From Paenibacillus sp. V4I3 (lineage in GTDB: Bacteria > Bacillota > Bacilli > Paenibacillales > NBRC-103111): DNA of 64,000 bases. Under the pieces are notes generated by a model. The model was not told the origin of the DNA. It made no database searches and saw nothing but the letters and a program-made list of their open reading frames with translations. The stretch is taken from the NCBI RefSeq assembly GCF_030817215.1, contig NZ_JAUSZA010000001.1:1070501-1134500 (forward strand), read 5' to 3'. Shown here piece after piece: positions 54,434 through 63,188 of this stretch. Both the position numbers and the translations under genes were made by a program. Position 1 is the first letter of the stretch. The number at the start of each line of letters is the position of its first letter.

Positions 54434-54853
54434 TCATACTAAGATGATAGCTCTAGCTACCCAGCTGAATTTATTCAGTTGAGCAGATGAGCCGTTACCA
54501 ACGGTAATAAATGAACCGGTAAACGTGATCCCGCGGTTGATTGTAGACCTTTGAATATAGCCTTCATAAAGCTGGTTGTTTATTCCTGGGATGCTGCCAC
54601 CCGGCACAAATCTTAGGAAAGTAATTTTACCAGAAGGAACGTCATACCACCCTCGAATGGTATTCCCGAATACCGTTCCTGTCACAAAGCCATTACGAGC
54701 GATAATAGTATTTAGCAGTCCTCTAAATCCATTTGCTTCGATAGACCATGTTGCTTGGATGATGGGGATCTGCTTAGGACGAATACGGCGTTTTTTAAGC
54801 AGGACCGCTTGTTTTTTAAAATAAACAGGGAGTTTCTGCGTTTTGGATGCCAT
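54434..54853 (-). CDS. Hypothetical β-rich protein (avidin/lipocalin-like pattern)
   Basis: A 139-residue protein I cannot assign. A basic N-terminal region (KKRRIRPKQIPIIQ) is followed by alternating strands such as TWSIEANGFRGLL, GTVFGNTIRGWYD, KITFLRFVPG and TFTGSFITVGNG, which suggests a small β-barrel. There is no signal peptide, Cys or membrane span. The ATG follows GGAAGTGAGAAAAC and a terminator lies 14 bases after the stop. It lies next to a spore-protein gene, but no spore role can be claimed. Confidence 0.6.
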   Translation of the reverse strand: MASKTQKLPVYFKKQAVLLKKRRIRPKQIPIIQATWSIEANGFRGLLNTIIARNGFVTGTVFGNTIRGWYDVPSGKITFLRFVPGGSIPGINNQLYEGYIQRSTINRGITFTGSFITVGNGSSAQLNKFSWVARAIILV

Positions 54854-55098
54854 GTTTTCTCACTTCCTTTTATCCTATTCTACGTAAAAGTGGTGGGAAC
54901 TGTATGGATTAATAGATTAGGAGAATAGCGTATTTTTCGAAAAAGGATGGTAAAATAAGAGGTAGATAAAGGAACAGGTATGCCTTCTCACTCCCCTTGT
55001 GTTCATGAAGGATTTTTGGCACAATAATAAACAGATGGTACGCTTCGGCTGCTTAGTAGAATAGGACTGTATGTGAAAGTCTTGAAAAGAGGATAACG

Positions 55099-56196
55099 AT
55101 GAATAAACAATCCATCTATGGATTAACGTTGGATCAATTGATTGCATGGCTTGAGGAAAATGGACACAAAAAATCGCGGGCATTACAAGTCTGGGATTGG
55201 CTATATCGGAAGCGGGTAACCGACTTCTCAGAGATGACGGATGTAAAGCAGGATTGTATTCAGAGTTTGGAAGAGCATTTCGTCATGCAGACATTGACTG
55301 AACATACGAGGCAAGAATCAGCGGACGGCACGATGAAGTTCCTTTTCAAGCTGCAGGATGGTAATTTGATCGAAACCGTGTTGATGAGACACAAATTTGG
55401 GTTATCCGTATGTGTAACAACGCAGGTCGGCTGTAACATTGGGTGCAGCTTCTGTGCGAGCGGGCTTTTGGCCAAAAGTCGTGATCTATCCAGCGCTGAA
55501 GTCGTGGAACAAATTATGAAGGTTCAGTTTCATTTGGACAAAGCGGCCAAAGGTGAACGTGTCAGCCACATTGTTGTGATGGGGATTGGCGAGCCATTTG
55601 ATAATTTTGAAAATATGGTTGATTTCATCCGCGTTGTGAAAGATCAAAAAGGCCTAGACATTGCCGCTAGACATATTACAGTATCAACTAGTGGTCTTGC
55701 TAATAAAATTATCGAATTCGCGGACTCGGATCTGAAGGTAAATCTGGCGATTTCTCTGCATGCCCCGACGAATGAGCTTCGTACCCGGATCATGAAAATA
55801 AACAAAGCGATTCCGATTGAGAAATTAATGAAGGCGATCGAGTACTATTTGGAGAAAACGAACCGGAGAATTACATTGGAGTACATTCTACTGAAGGATG
55901 TTAACGACGGTAGAGAGCATGCGCTGCAATTAGCAGAGCTTATCCAGCATATTCGCCATCTTGCCAATGTGAACTTAATTCCTTACAATCCAGTGGATGA
56001 GCATAGTCAATATCAACGGAGCGAGCGGGAATCCGTACGGGCTTTCTATGATACGTTGAAAAAGCAGGGAATTAGCTGCAGTGTTCGTCTTGAGCATGGA
56101 ACGGATATTGATGCCGCGTGTGGACAATTAAGAAGTAAACAGATCAAACAAACCACAGGGGATAACTTGGGTCAGGATAGTTTGGTTGTAGGATAA
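55099..56196 (+). CDS. rlmN: Dual-specificity radical-SAM RNA methyltransferase RlmN
   Basis: A 365-residue radical-SAM enzyme that methylates C2 of A2503 in 23S rRNA (and A37 of some tRNAs). The 4Fe-4S cluster ligands are Cys112, Cys116 and Cys119 in CNIGCSFC. The SAM region reads [15 protein letters not shown], and the methyl-carrier Cys is near the end in DIDAACGQL. An N-terminal HhH-like accessory domain ([20 protein letters not shown]) is intact. AAGAGGATAACG precedes the ATG and a terminator follows. The sequence [11 protein letters not shown] is the RlmN form; the related resistance protein Cfr differs in this region. Confidence 0.93.
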   Translation: MNKQSIYGLTLDQLIAWLEENGHKKSRALQVWDWLYRKRVTDFSEMTDVKQDCIQSLEEHFVMQTLTEHTRQESADGTMKFLFKLQDGNLIETVLMRHKFGLSVCVTTQVGCNIGCSFCASGLLAKSRDLSSAEVVEQIMKVQFHLDKAAKGERVSHIVVMGIGEPFDNFENMVDFIRVVKDQKGLDIAARHITVSTSGLANKIIEFADSDLKVNLAISLHAPTNELRTRIMKINKAIPIEKLMKAIEYYLEKTNRRITLEYILLKDVNDGREHALQLAELIQHIRHLANVNLIPYNPVDEHSQYQRSERESVRAFYDTLKKQGISCSVRLEHGTDIDAACGQLRSKQIKQTTGDNLGQDSLVVG

Positions 56197-56208
56197 TAAA
56201 GAAGGCGG

Positions 56209-56240
56209 GACCCCATCAGATACTGATCGGGTCTTTTTTT
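56209..56240 (+). terminator. Terminator after rlmN
   Basis: GACCCCATCAG-ATA-CTGATCGGGTC followed by seven Ts. Confidence 0.9.
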
Positions 56241-56315
56241 CGTAAAGAATAGCAGCTTTGATATAAAGGGAAAAATGACTTAAGACCCATCTGAGATAGG
56301 TATAGGAGGCGTAGA

Positions 56316-56891
56316 ATGTCAGATTTCAAAGCCGTTATTTTAGAAGAGGAAACTGCACCTTCTCATGCCATCGCATGCCAGCAATGTGAGCTTTCCAAGC
56401 AGCGTCATCGTGTGATTTGGGGGGAAGGTAATCCCGAAGCTCCGATTTTCATTATTATGGATAACCCGGGTGCCCGTGAAGACAAGGAGGGACAAGCTTT
56501 CGTATGCGGTACAAGGGAAACTTTACAGATGGGGATGAGGGAAGCGGGGCTGGATTTGGGTTTGGTTTATGTAAGTTATTTATTGAAGTGCCGCCCGATT
56601 CGAGCTTATAACAAATCCGTAGCCAAAGAGGCATGCTCTTCCCATTTAAAGCTTCAACTTGAAGAGAAGAAACCCAGTTTGTTGTTTGGACTAGGAAATG
56701 TTGTTGTGGATTCTATGTTTCCGGATGTTGGTGCCGATGTAAAAAGCTATAGGGGTAGGTGGCACACATTCCAAGGGTTACCTATTGCTTTCTCTTATCA
56801 TCCACTCGCTGTACGCCGGAGACCCGTCCTTATGAAATATTTCGTCCAGGATGTTGAGCTTATTACTCAAAGGATCAAGGGAATGACTTAA
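56316..56891 (+). CDS. Uracil-DNA glycosylase family protein (family 4-like, FeS)
   Basis: A 191-residue protein of the UDG superfamily. Four Cys in the family-4 pattern are present: CQQC near residue 21, and CRPIRAYNKSVAKEAC in the middle, a set that binds a 4Fe-4S cluster. Motif 1 is diverged: the usual GEAPGxxED reads DNPGAREDKEGQAF, and motif 3 has SYHPLA in place of HPSP-like. It may therefore differ in substrate from classical Udg. TAGGAGGCGTAG precedes the ATG. It is translationally adjacent to the alkyl-base glycosylase gene (stop TAA followed at once by ATG), a small base-excision-repair operon. Confidence 0.8.
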   Translation: MSDFKAVILEEETAPSHAIACQQCELSKQRHRVIWGEGNPEAPIFIIMDNPGAREDKEGQAFVCGTRETLQMGMREAGLDLGLVYVSYLLKCRPIRAYNKSVAKEACSSHLKLQLEEKKPSLLFGLGNVVVDSMFPDVGADVKSYRGRWHTFQGLPIAFSYHPLAVRRRPVLMKYFVQDVELITQRIKGMT

Positions 56892-57494
56892 ATGGAGATG
56901 AATGTTCTGTCTTCCCAACCCGTAGCTGCTGCGTTTTTTGGGCAACCCACACTGCTCTTGGCTCGTTCACTGCTCGGCAAACTGCTTGTGAAAGAAACCG
57001 AATTAGGCATAGCCGCAGGCTGGATTGTAGAAACAGAGGCCTATATAGGGCCGGGAGATCGCGCCGCACATAGCTTTGGCAATCGCAGGACACCAAGAAC
57101 GGAAGTGATGTTTGGCCCTCCAGGCTATGTTTATACCTATGTGATGCATACCCATTGTCTGGTGAACATTGTTAGCGGGGAGCTCGGCCATCCAGAGGCT
57201 GTCTTAATTCGAGCTGTGGAGCCATGTACAGGAATTGATCTCATGTTTGATCGCCGCGGCCAAGATAAAAAGCTAAAGGAACTCACCAACGGTCCCGGCA
57301 AACTAACGAAAGCCCTTGGCATTGTAAAAGAGGATTATGGAAGGCCTTTCTTTGAGCGTCCTCTCTTCATTGCCGAAGGAAAAACAGTAGAATCCGTTGC
57401 GGCTGGACCGAGAATCGGCATCGACAATAGTGGGGAGGCCAGAGAATATCCGTGGCGATTCTGGGTCGAAGGGAATCCTTTTGTTTCAAAATAG
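56892..57494 (+). CDS. 3-methyladenine DNA glycosylase (AAG/MPG family)
   Basis: A 200-residue alkyladenine glycosylase that removes alkylated purines from DNA. Marks are GWIVETEAYIGPGDRAAHSF with the catalytic Glu, GPPGYVYTYVMHTHCLVNIV and PGKLTKALGI. Length and order match the B. subtilis AAG protein. The ATG abuts the UDG stop, and the GGGAATGACTTAA just upstream is the ribosome-binding region, so translation is coupled to the UDG gene. Function as base-excision-repair partner is well supported. Confidence 0.92.
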   Translation: MEMNVLSSQPVAAAFFGQPTLLLARSLLGKLLVKETELGIAAGWIVETEAYIGPGDRAAHSFGNRRTPRTEVMFGPPGYVYTYVMHTHCLVNIVSGELGHPEAVLIRAVEPCTGIDLMFDRRGQDKKLKELTNGPGKLTKALGIVKEDYGRPFFERPLFIAEGKTVESVAAGPRIGIDNSGEAREYPWRFWVEGNPFVSK

Positions 57495-57630
57495 CTACAG
57501 AACCGTATTTTCGCCTATTCGTCGCCTAATTTCAGTAAACTTTAAGCCAATCTTCGGCTAAATTTCAGGGAATTTCCCCCAGTTCCATGCTATTCTATTC
57601 GTACAAGAGATTGAAATGGGGGGACGACAT

Positions 57631-58338
57631 ATGGAAGAGAAGCAAAATGAGTCGAAATCTTCGAGTATGAAAATAACGCGTCGCCGGTTCTTGGTATCCA
57701 GTGCTCTAATGGTCACCAGTGCGGCGTTAGCTGCCTGCGGAATCAATTTGGGCGGCGGAGCAACGACTGGCGGAGCAACGACTCAGCCTGAAGGTAATCA
57801 AGCGAAGGAAACAGAGAGCGAATCACCGAAAGCTGCGAATCTGGAGCCAACACCTGCGTGTGGTTCACCAGAGGAGATGATGCCAGCTGTTACCGAAGGT
57901 CCGTATTTTACGCCTAACTCACCGGAGAAAAGTTCTCTGCTAGAGCAAGGGATGAAAGGATCGAAGCTTACGCTTGTAGGCTACGTGATATCCACGACAT
58001 GTAAACCGGTTGCGCATGCATTATTGGACTTCTGGCAGGCAGATGCCGACGGTCAATATGATAACAAAGGCTTCACCCTTCGGGGGCATCAATATACGGA
58101 CGATAAAGGCAAGTTTACGTTGGAAACGATTGTGCCGGGCTTGTACCCAGGGCGAACGCGCCATATTCATGTGAAGGTGCAGGCGCCGAATGGTCAGGTG
58201 CTGACGAGTCAGCTTTTCTTCCCGAATGAAGCGGGCAATGCGAAGGATGGCATCTACAACAAGGCACTGCTGATGGATATTAAAAGCAACGCGGATGGCA
58301 GCCAGTCGGGCGCCTATCAATTCGTTATAAAGGTATAA
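57631..58338 (+). CDS. Exported intradiol ring-cleavage dioxygenase-like lipoprotein
   Basis: A protein of about 235 residues. The N-terminus has a Tat-like signal (ITRRRFLVSSALMVTSAALA) leading to the lipobox LAAC at about residue 36, then a Gly/Thr/Glu linker. The catalytic domain is of the protocatechuate/catechol intradiol type: TEGPYFTP supplies one Tyr, LYPGRTRHIHVK supplies Tyr and two His for the Fe(III) site, and TSQLFFP follows. Such enzymes are normally cytosolic and act on catechols; an exported membrane-bound form is uncommon and may process phenolics or catechol siderophores outside the cell. The ATG at 57631 follows GGGGGGACGACAT. A terminator follows. Confidence 0.82.
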   Translation: MEEKQNESKSSSMKITRRRFLVSSALMVTSAALAACGINLGGGATTGGATTQPEGNQAKETESESPKAANLEPTPACGSPEEMMPAVTEGPYFTPNSPEKSSLLEQGMKGSKLTLVGYVISTTCKPVAHALLDFWQADADGQYDNKGFTLRGHQYTDDKGKFTLETIVPGLYPGRTRHIHVKVQAPNGQVLTSQLFFPNEAGNAKDGIYNKALLMDIKSNADGSQSGAYQFVIKV

Positions 58339-58345
58339 ATAAAGA

Positions 58346-58377
58346 GGAGCCCATGAGAAATTCATGAGGCTCCTTTT
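58346..58377 (+). terminator. Terminator of the dioxygenase gene
   Basis: GGAGCCCATGA-GAAAT-TCATGAGGCTCC forms a stem with one bulge, followed by TTTT. Confidence 0.85.
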
Positions 58378-58410
58378 CGTTTTATACATGTAATTCTATT
58401 CCCCGCTTAA

Positions 58411-58546
58411 GTTGTACAACTTACAACAATTCCTTTAGTTTTTTCTCATTAAGCTGTAAGTGTTGTATGTCGTACAACAATTTAGCCATATTTCAAAGAA
58501 TTGAGCTAATTTATTGGGAAATTGTTGTATTTTCTGCAACAATCGC
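58411..58546. repeat. 136-bp hairpin-rich dispersed repeat, copy B
   Basis: The partner of 13611-13746, same length and strand, about 70% identical without gaps. It contains GTTGTACAACTTACAACAA, TGTTGTATGTCGTACAACA and TTGTTGTATTTTCTGCAACAA, each able to form a hairpin. It is flanked by CCCCGC and GCGGGG, which extend the outer symmetry. It fills the space between two convergent transcription units. Confidence 0.75.
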
Positions 58547-58577
58547 GGGGATAACGCGGATTTAGCCTGCGATAGAG

Positions 58578-59093
58578 TTACATTGATTTCCGATTACGCA
58601 TAATCATCATTAATCCGCCTGCTATGATGAGAACGATAGCAATGATCGGTTGGTTATGGAAAAATTTGCTGAAAATGGAGCCTATGGAGAAAATGGCGAA
58701 GAACAAAAGGGACATGACGGTTAGAATGTTAATCGGGATGAGCAACCATTTATTTCGTCCTCCGAACCAGTACAGTTCGAATAAACCAACAGCAACTGCC
58801 AACATAAATCCAGGCCACATAAGGTGCCAGATATCGAACAGCATGGAGATTTGACAGATGACGCCCGTCGTTAAAACAATCCCTCCCGGTACAAGCAGAC
58901 CAACACCCCGCCGCTGCAGGATGAAGAAGTATAACCAGTGAAAAAATACGCCCACGGGTATGACAAACAAAGTTGGCCAAAAATACTCGAAAATGGTACC
59001 AGTATTGAATGTACTATCACCTTTTAGAAACATAAAAACACCTAAAATAATCAATATAGGGCCCAGAAAGGCGCTGCGATTCATATTCAACAT
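58578..59093 (-). CDS. LiaF/DUF5668-like membrane protein
   Basis: A protein of about 171 residues that is almost entirely membrane-embedded, with five or six helices grouped in short pairs (AFLGPILIILGVFMFL, YFWPTLFVIPVGVFFHWLYF, LMWPGFMLAVAVGLFELYWF). The pattern GPILIILGxxxxL...YFWPTLFVI matches the N-terminal transmembrane part of LiaF and LiaI-type stress proteins; the soluble LiaF sensor half is missing. The ATG at 59093 follows GGAGTGAGG. No LiaRS genes are adjacent, so a cell-envelope stress role is only a family guess. Confidence 0.7.
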   Translation of the reverse strand: MLNMNRSAFLGPILIILGVFMFLKGDSTFNTGTIFEYFWPTLFVIPVGVFFHWLYFFILQRRGVGLLVPGGIVLTTGVICQISMLFDIWHLMWPGFMLAVAVGLFELYWFGGRNKWLLIPINILTVMSLLFFAIFSIGSIFSKFFHNQPIIAIVLIIAGGLMMIMRNRKSM

Positions 59094-59208
59094 CCTCACT
59101 CCTAAACGTTATTATCAATTCGCAATTACTTTAAGGATATCATGACAAGGTGGAAGTGTCTTCCTACTAAGGGGGAGGATGGGTATCGGTCGGAGGACTG
59201 ATTTTTTT

Positions 59209-59445
59209 ATGAATGAAAATAGTCCAGCCAAAGGCGGTAATGCGCCTGATTTCGAGAAGTATAATAAGGAATGGTATCGTAATGCCGACGATATCGCCGC
59301 ATTTCTCAGCAAGGCAAACCCGAATTGGCCCATGAAAACGCTGCAAGATCTGTTATATGGGCACTTGCAATTGCTCACAAACAATGTGTCAGCTAGGCTT
59401 AAAAAAGATTGGGATGCCGATATTGCTGCATTCGATCAAGGCTAG
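59209..59445 (+). CDS. Small hypothetical protein
   Basis: A 78-residue, soluble, charged protein without recognised domain. It contains NADDIAAFLSKANPNWP and RLKKDWDADIAAFDQ and is predicted mainly helical. The ATG at 59209 lies about 13 bases after CGGAGG, a long spacing; an ATG at 59179 overlaps its own ribosome-binding site (GGGGGAGGATG). It reads between divergent and convergent neighbours and has no obvious partner. Codon use is like that of the other genes, so it is probably real. Confidence 0.6.
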   Translation: MNENSPAKGGNAPDFEKYNKEWYRNADDIAAFLSKANPNWPMKTLQDLLYGHLQLLTNNVSARLKKDWDADIAAFDQG

Positions 59446-59532
59446 GAGCATATTATTATGCTGGCCGATTTTCTTTCAGATGGGATCATTAAACAATTCC
59501 CTAAACAGTTTAAGTAACAGGGATAAACGAGT

Positions 59533-59566
59533 GTAAAAAAAACCTCGAAGACAGTCGTCTTCGAGG
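59533..59566 (-). terminator. Terminator of thrC
   Basis: CCTCGAAGAC-AGTC-GTCTTCGAGG is a perfect 10-bp stem, with eight Ts following on the minus strand. Confidence 0.92.
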
Positions 59567-59579
59567 CTTCTTCACATCC

Positions 59580-60968
59580 TTAGAAAAACTTAACAAGTTG
59601 ATCCTTAATCACGTCGTTCGTACCGCCAACAACCGTCTGGAACTGCGGCAAGTCGAACAATGCTTGAATTTGCTGCGGATAAGTCTGCTCAATGCTGCGC
59701 AAACGGATCGACTCATCGAATTTAGCCGGATGAGCTGTTGAAAGGGCAACCGTCACTTCGCCGTCTACAGCAAGCTTGTCAGCAGCAGCTACCCCGCAAG
59801 CTGTGTGCGGATCGAGCAGATACGCGTATATCTTATAGTACTCGCTGATAGTATCCAGGCACTCTTCATTCTGAACGCCATATGCAGCGAAGTCAGCTTG
59901 CACAACCTGCAGCTTGTCGGCTGGAATAATAACGCGGCCATCAGCTTTGAATTGATCCATGATAGCCGAGACAGCTTGCGCGTCTTCGCCATAGAGGTAG
60001 AACAAGTAGCGTTCGAAGTTGCTAGCCACTTGAATATCCATGGAAGGACTGTGCGTTCCGCGGAACGCACCTGGTTGGTAAACGCCGTCCTGTACGAAAC
60101 GCTCAAGAATATTGTTTTCGTTCGTTGCGAGAATGAGCTTATGGATAGGAAGGCCCATTTTCTGTGCCAAGTAGCCAGCGAAGATATCGCCGAAGTTACC
60201 TGTCGGCACGCTGAAGTTGACCTTCTCAGCCTGATTATTGTTTGCTAATTGGAAGTAAGCATAGAAGTAATATACCGTTTGTGCCAAAATGCGGGCAATG
60301 TTGATTGAGTTAATCGCGCGCAAATGGTAGCGGTGCTTGAACTCAACATCAGCGAACAATTCCTTGATAATGCGCTGGCAGTCGTCGAAAGTGCCTTCAA
60401 CGGAAAGATTCAGCACGTTCGCGTCATCAACGGTGGTCATTTGCAGTTCTTGAACCTTGCTGACTTTCCCGTGGGGGTGAAGGATACAAATCCGGATGCC
60501 TTCTTTACCGCGCACACCTTCAATGGCCGAAGCCCCAGTATCCCCAGAAGTGGCTCCAAGAATATGGATAATCGAATTCGTTTTGCGAGAAACGTACGAG
60601 TAAAGATTGCCCAAGAATTGCAGAGCAATGTCTTTGAAAGCAAAAGTAGGTCCGTGGAACAACTCCAGCACATACGTACCGTCGTTCAGACGTTTGACAG
60701 GTGTCACAGCGTCATCCCGGAAGGTTGCATAGCTGTCGTCAACCAGCTGCTTCAGCTCATTGCGCGGGATTTCGTTATTCACATATAGCGAGAAGATTTC
60801 AAGAGCCAACTCCGAGTAGGAGAGCTTTTGCCACTTCTGTAGCGTGTCTGCTGATAATTGTGGGATATGCTTAGGAACAAGTAAACCGCCGTCGTCTGCC
60901 AATCCCATCAAGATGGCATCGATGAAGCCGATGGGTTCTACTTTTCCGCGAGTGCTAATGTATTCCAT
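59580..60968 (-). CDS. thrC: Threonine synthase
   Basis: A 462-residue PLP enzyme that converts O-phosphohomoserine to threonine. It is the long form (as in E. coli and yeast) rather than the ~350-residue Bacillus ThrC: it has the N-terminal MEYISTRGKVEPIGFIDAIL, the PLP Lys in GPTFAFKDIALQ, SGDTGASAIEG and a phosphate-binding SVPTGNFGDIFAGY. AAGGGGACTCAT precedes the ATG. It stands alone, not with hom or thrB. The Paenibacillus-type genome probably has it as the housekeeping enzyme or as a second copy, which this window cannot show. Confidence 0.92.
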   Translation of the reverse strand: MEYISTRGKVEPIGFIDAILMGLADDGGLLVPKHIPQLSADTLQKWQKLSYSELALEIFSLYVNNEIPRNELKQLVDDSYATFRDDAVTPVKRLNDGTYVLELFHGPTFAFKDIALQFLGNLYSYVSRKTNSIIHILGATSGDTGASAIEGVRGKEGIRICILHPHGKVSKVQELQMTTVDDANVLNLSVEGTFDDCQRIIKELFADVEFKHRYHLRAINSINIARILAQTVYYFYAYFQLANNNQAEKVNFSVPTGNFGDIFAGYLAQKMGLPIHKLILATNENNILERFVQDGVYQPGAFRGTHSPSMDIQVASNFERYLFYLYGEDAQAVSAIMDQFKADGRVIIPADKLQVVQADFAAYGVQNEECLDTISEYYKIYAYLLDPHTACGVAAADKLAVDGEVTVALSTAHPAKFDESIRLRSIEQTYPQQIQALFDLPQFQTVVGGTNDVIKDQLVKFF

Positions 60969-61223
60969 ATGAGTCCCCTTACGATTGAATTTTCAGTTAT
61001 TATATCAAAAAACAGACCATTTGGACAGTGTGGATACTTTACAAATGAGTAAAAAACCCTCCAACAGTGGAAGGTTTCTAAGATTTTTTAATAGTAATAA
61101 CTTATTCTTGTTTATCGCCTACAACGATTTTCCATGCATTACCGATAGGAGGAAGGCTTTTCGTCAATGCTGGTTCATAAATCCAATGACATTCGCGCCT
61201 TTAACAAGAGTGGCTTTCTCCAT

Positions 61224-62909
61224 TTAATCGTTAATACTCAGCAGCTGACTGACACCTGATGCATAATCGGTTTTGAATGCGGCAGCGTCATCTTCGCTGA
61301 CACTTCCAGCAGTCACGAAAGCATTCATATTCTCGTTCGCTTGAGCTAACAATTTACAGAGCAAGGAATCGGAATCGGTTTGTGCCGCTTGTGCCAAACT
61401 CTGACCTTGCGCAACACGCTTCGTCAAATCAGCAGCCTCGATATTCGAAACGGTAGCGACATCATTAATAATACGATCCAAGCGTTCTGCCAAGTAGCTT
61501 TTCGCATCAACCGGGACCTTGTAGCCTCGTGTACCGATAGCGTCATTCAGCAATGCATAAGCGTCTTGTTTCGTGGCACTTTTATCACTGGCATTCAACC
61601 AGCCATTTTGAACGGCTTTGCTCAAATAGTTATCAACTCTGGATTGCAGAACCCCAAGAAGCTCGCCGTCTGCAAGGTTTGTTGCCTCTACCAGCGTTTT
61701 TCCTGAACCTAACGCGGCTTCCAGGTCACCTACAGGAGAACCGATGTACCCAGCGCTATCGCTGATGATGGAGCGTATACTTTCAGCAGCGATTCCTTTG
61801 TTACTGCTACCGACAATGCTCTGTCCGTATCCATTTTGTGTGATAGCGTCGCCTAGTTGTTTGGCAGCACTTTGCTCTAGCTGGCTCGCCAATTTAGCAG
61901 AGATATTACCAGCTTGCCATTCGGTTTCAAACCCTTGGTTTATGTTGCTCGTTAATTGGGAGAGCAAGTCGTCATAGGCCAGACCCGACGCTGAAACCAA
62001 ATTTTGTCCTGAGCTCAAAGCGCCGATCACATCGCTATAATCTTTATTTGCGAAGATAGCTGTTGCTTGAATGGTCCAATCCATTTTATCGGCGAGAACA
62101 GATTGGCCGTATTTCTCCATCCAGCCCGTTGTTGCTATATCGTAGCCTTTCTCCCTGACAATCTGTCCCACAGCCGCAGCCCCGGTTTGCTCGGCTTTAT
62201 CGAGAAGGTCGGCTTGGAGCCCACCGGTTGTTACAGCCGCCTGCAAGTCACTATTCAGCAAGGCTGTCAAGGAATCCGTCAATGTACCAGCGTCAATCCC
62301 TGCAGCTTCGGCTAAGCTTTGCCCATTGCGAAGGGCAGCCCTTAGCCCAGAGGAGTTAGTATCGGTTGCAATTCCTGCTGTATCCGAGATGATGTTTTGC
62401 AGGCGATTATGAATAATAGCAGATCCATTGTTATGTATGGACGTCATAAAGGTCGTTTTTTTCCAACTACCGGAAACGAGATCGTTAATTTGAGAAGTGG
62501 CAAGCTGTTGAAGTTGTGTTGATTCTTTCTGCGTGAGTTCGCCTGTTTTAACCTGATAGGCAAGATCTTGTAAGAAGAAATCGGTGAGCCTTGCAACCAA
62601 ATCTGATTGTCCCAGCCCGGAAGCGGCTACTAGGCTTTGATTATTTGCAATTGCGTTAAGCACATCACTACTATCTGTATCTGCAGCGGCGGCGGTATAC
62701 TGGTCTAGCTTGCTCAGCCATCTGTTCAATACCAAGGTAGGATAATCTACAGGTATTGATGCAGCATCGTCTGAAGTTGCTGCCTCTTGAGTCTGACTGT
62801 CAGGCGTAAGAGCATCACTCGCGTACGCTGAATGTACCGGTAATACAAGGCCGCTAGTCGAGGTGGCTAATACAGCTACCCCCATTAATACAACGAAATG
62901 TTTTTTCAT
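61224..62909 (-). CDS. Secreted repeat protein of unknown function
   Basis: A 561-residue exported protein. The N-terminus is a Sec signal (MKKHFVVLMGVAVLATSTSG, then VHSAYAS as likely cleavage). The rest is built from about five loose repeats of ~95 residues with the core pattern ALxxGQSLxxAxGLxxxxLxxxL followed by xxGxLxxxxxxxLxxxA, for example LRAALRNGQSLAEAAGI and VIGALSSGQNLVSASGL. The motif is alanine-, Ser- and Leu-rich, all-helical, with no Cys-based or cell-wall anchor. GGAAGGATGGCG precedes the ATG. No function is assigned. The flanking 62910-63188 is promoter sequence between divergent genes. Confidence 0.7.
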   Translation of the reverse strand: MKKHFVVLMGVAVLATSTSGLVLPVHSAYASDALTPDSQTQEAATSDDAASIPVDYPTLVLNRWLSKLDQYTAAAADTDSSDVLNAIANNQSLVAASGLGQSDLVARLTDFFLQDLAYQVKTGELTQKESTQLQQLATSQINDLVSGSWKKTTFMTSIHNNGSAIIHNRLQNIISDTAGIATDTNSSGLRAALRNGQSLAEAAGIDAGTLTDSLTALLNSDLQAAVTTGGLQADLLDKAEQTGAAAVGQIVREKGYDIATTGWMEKYGQSVLADKMDWTIQATAIFANKDYSDVIGALSSGQNLVSASGLAYDDLLSQLTSNINQGFETEWQAGNISAKLASQLEQSAAKQLGDAITQNGYGQSIVGSSNKGIAAESIRSIISDSAGYIGSPVGDLEAALGSGKTLVEATNLADGELLGVLQSRVDNYLSKAVQNGWLNASDKSATKQDAYALLNDAIGTRGYKVPVDAKSYLAERLDRIINDVATVSNIEAADLTKRVAQGQSLAQAAQTDSDSLLCKLLAQANENMNAFVTAGSVSEDDAAAFKTDYASGVSQLLSIND

Positions 62910-63188
62910 AAAAATACGCCATCCTTCCGATATGAATTTTCCAATTTTTTCTTCTGGTTTCTACAATTTGAAGTATAGAATTCCCACCTGAAACTGAAAT
63001 GAAGGAACCCTGAAAACCAGCTTATTTTCCGCTGAAATATTTCTGAGTAAATGCTGAGGAATGGCTGAATGTGAAATCGACCCTAAACGAGCGGGAAATT
63101 TCATTTTAATTTATTTTTGCGTAGACTTGATCATGGGTAAACTATAGAATCAATATGTGCAGACTATAAATGGAAAGGGGTGGAATTC

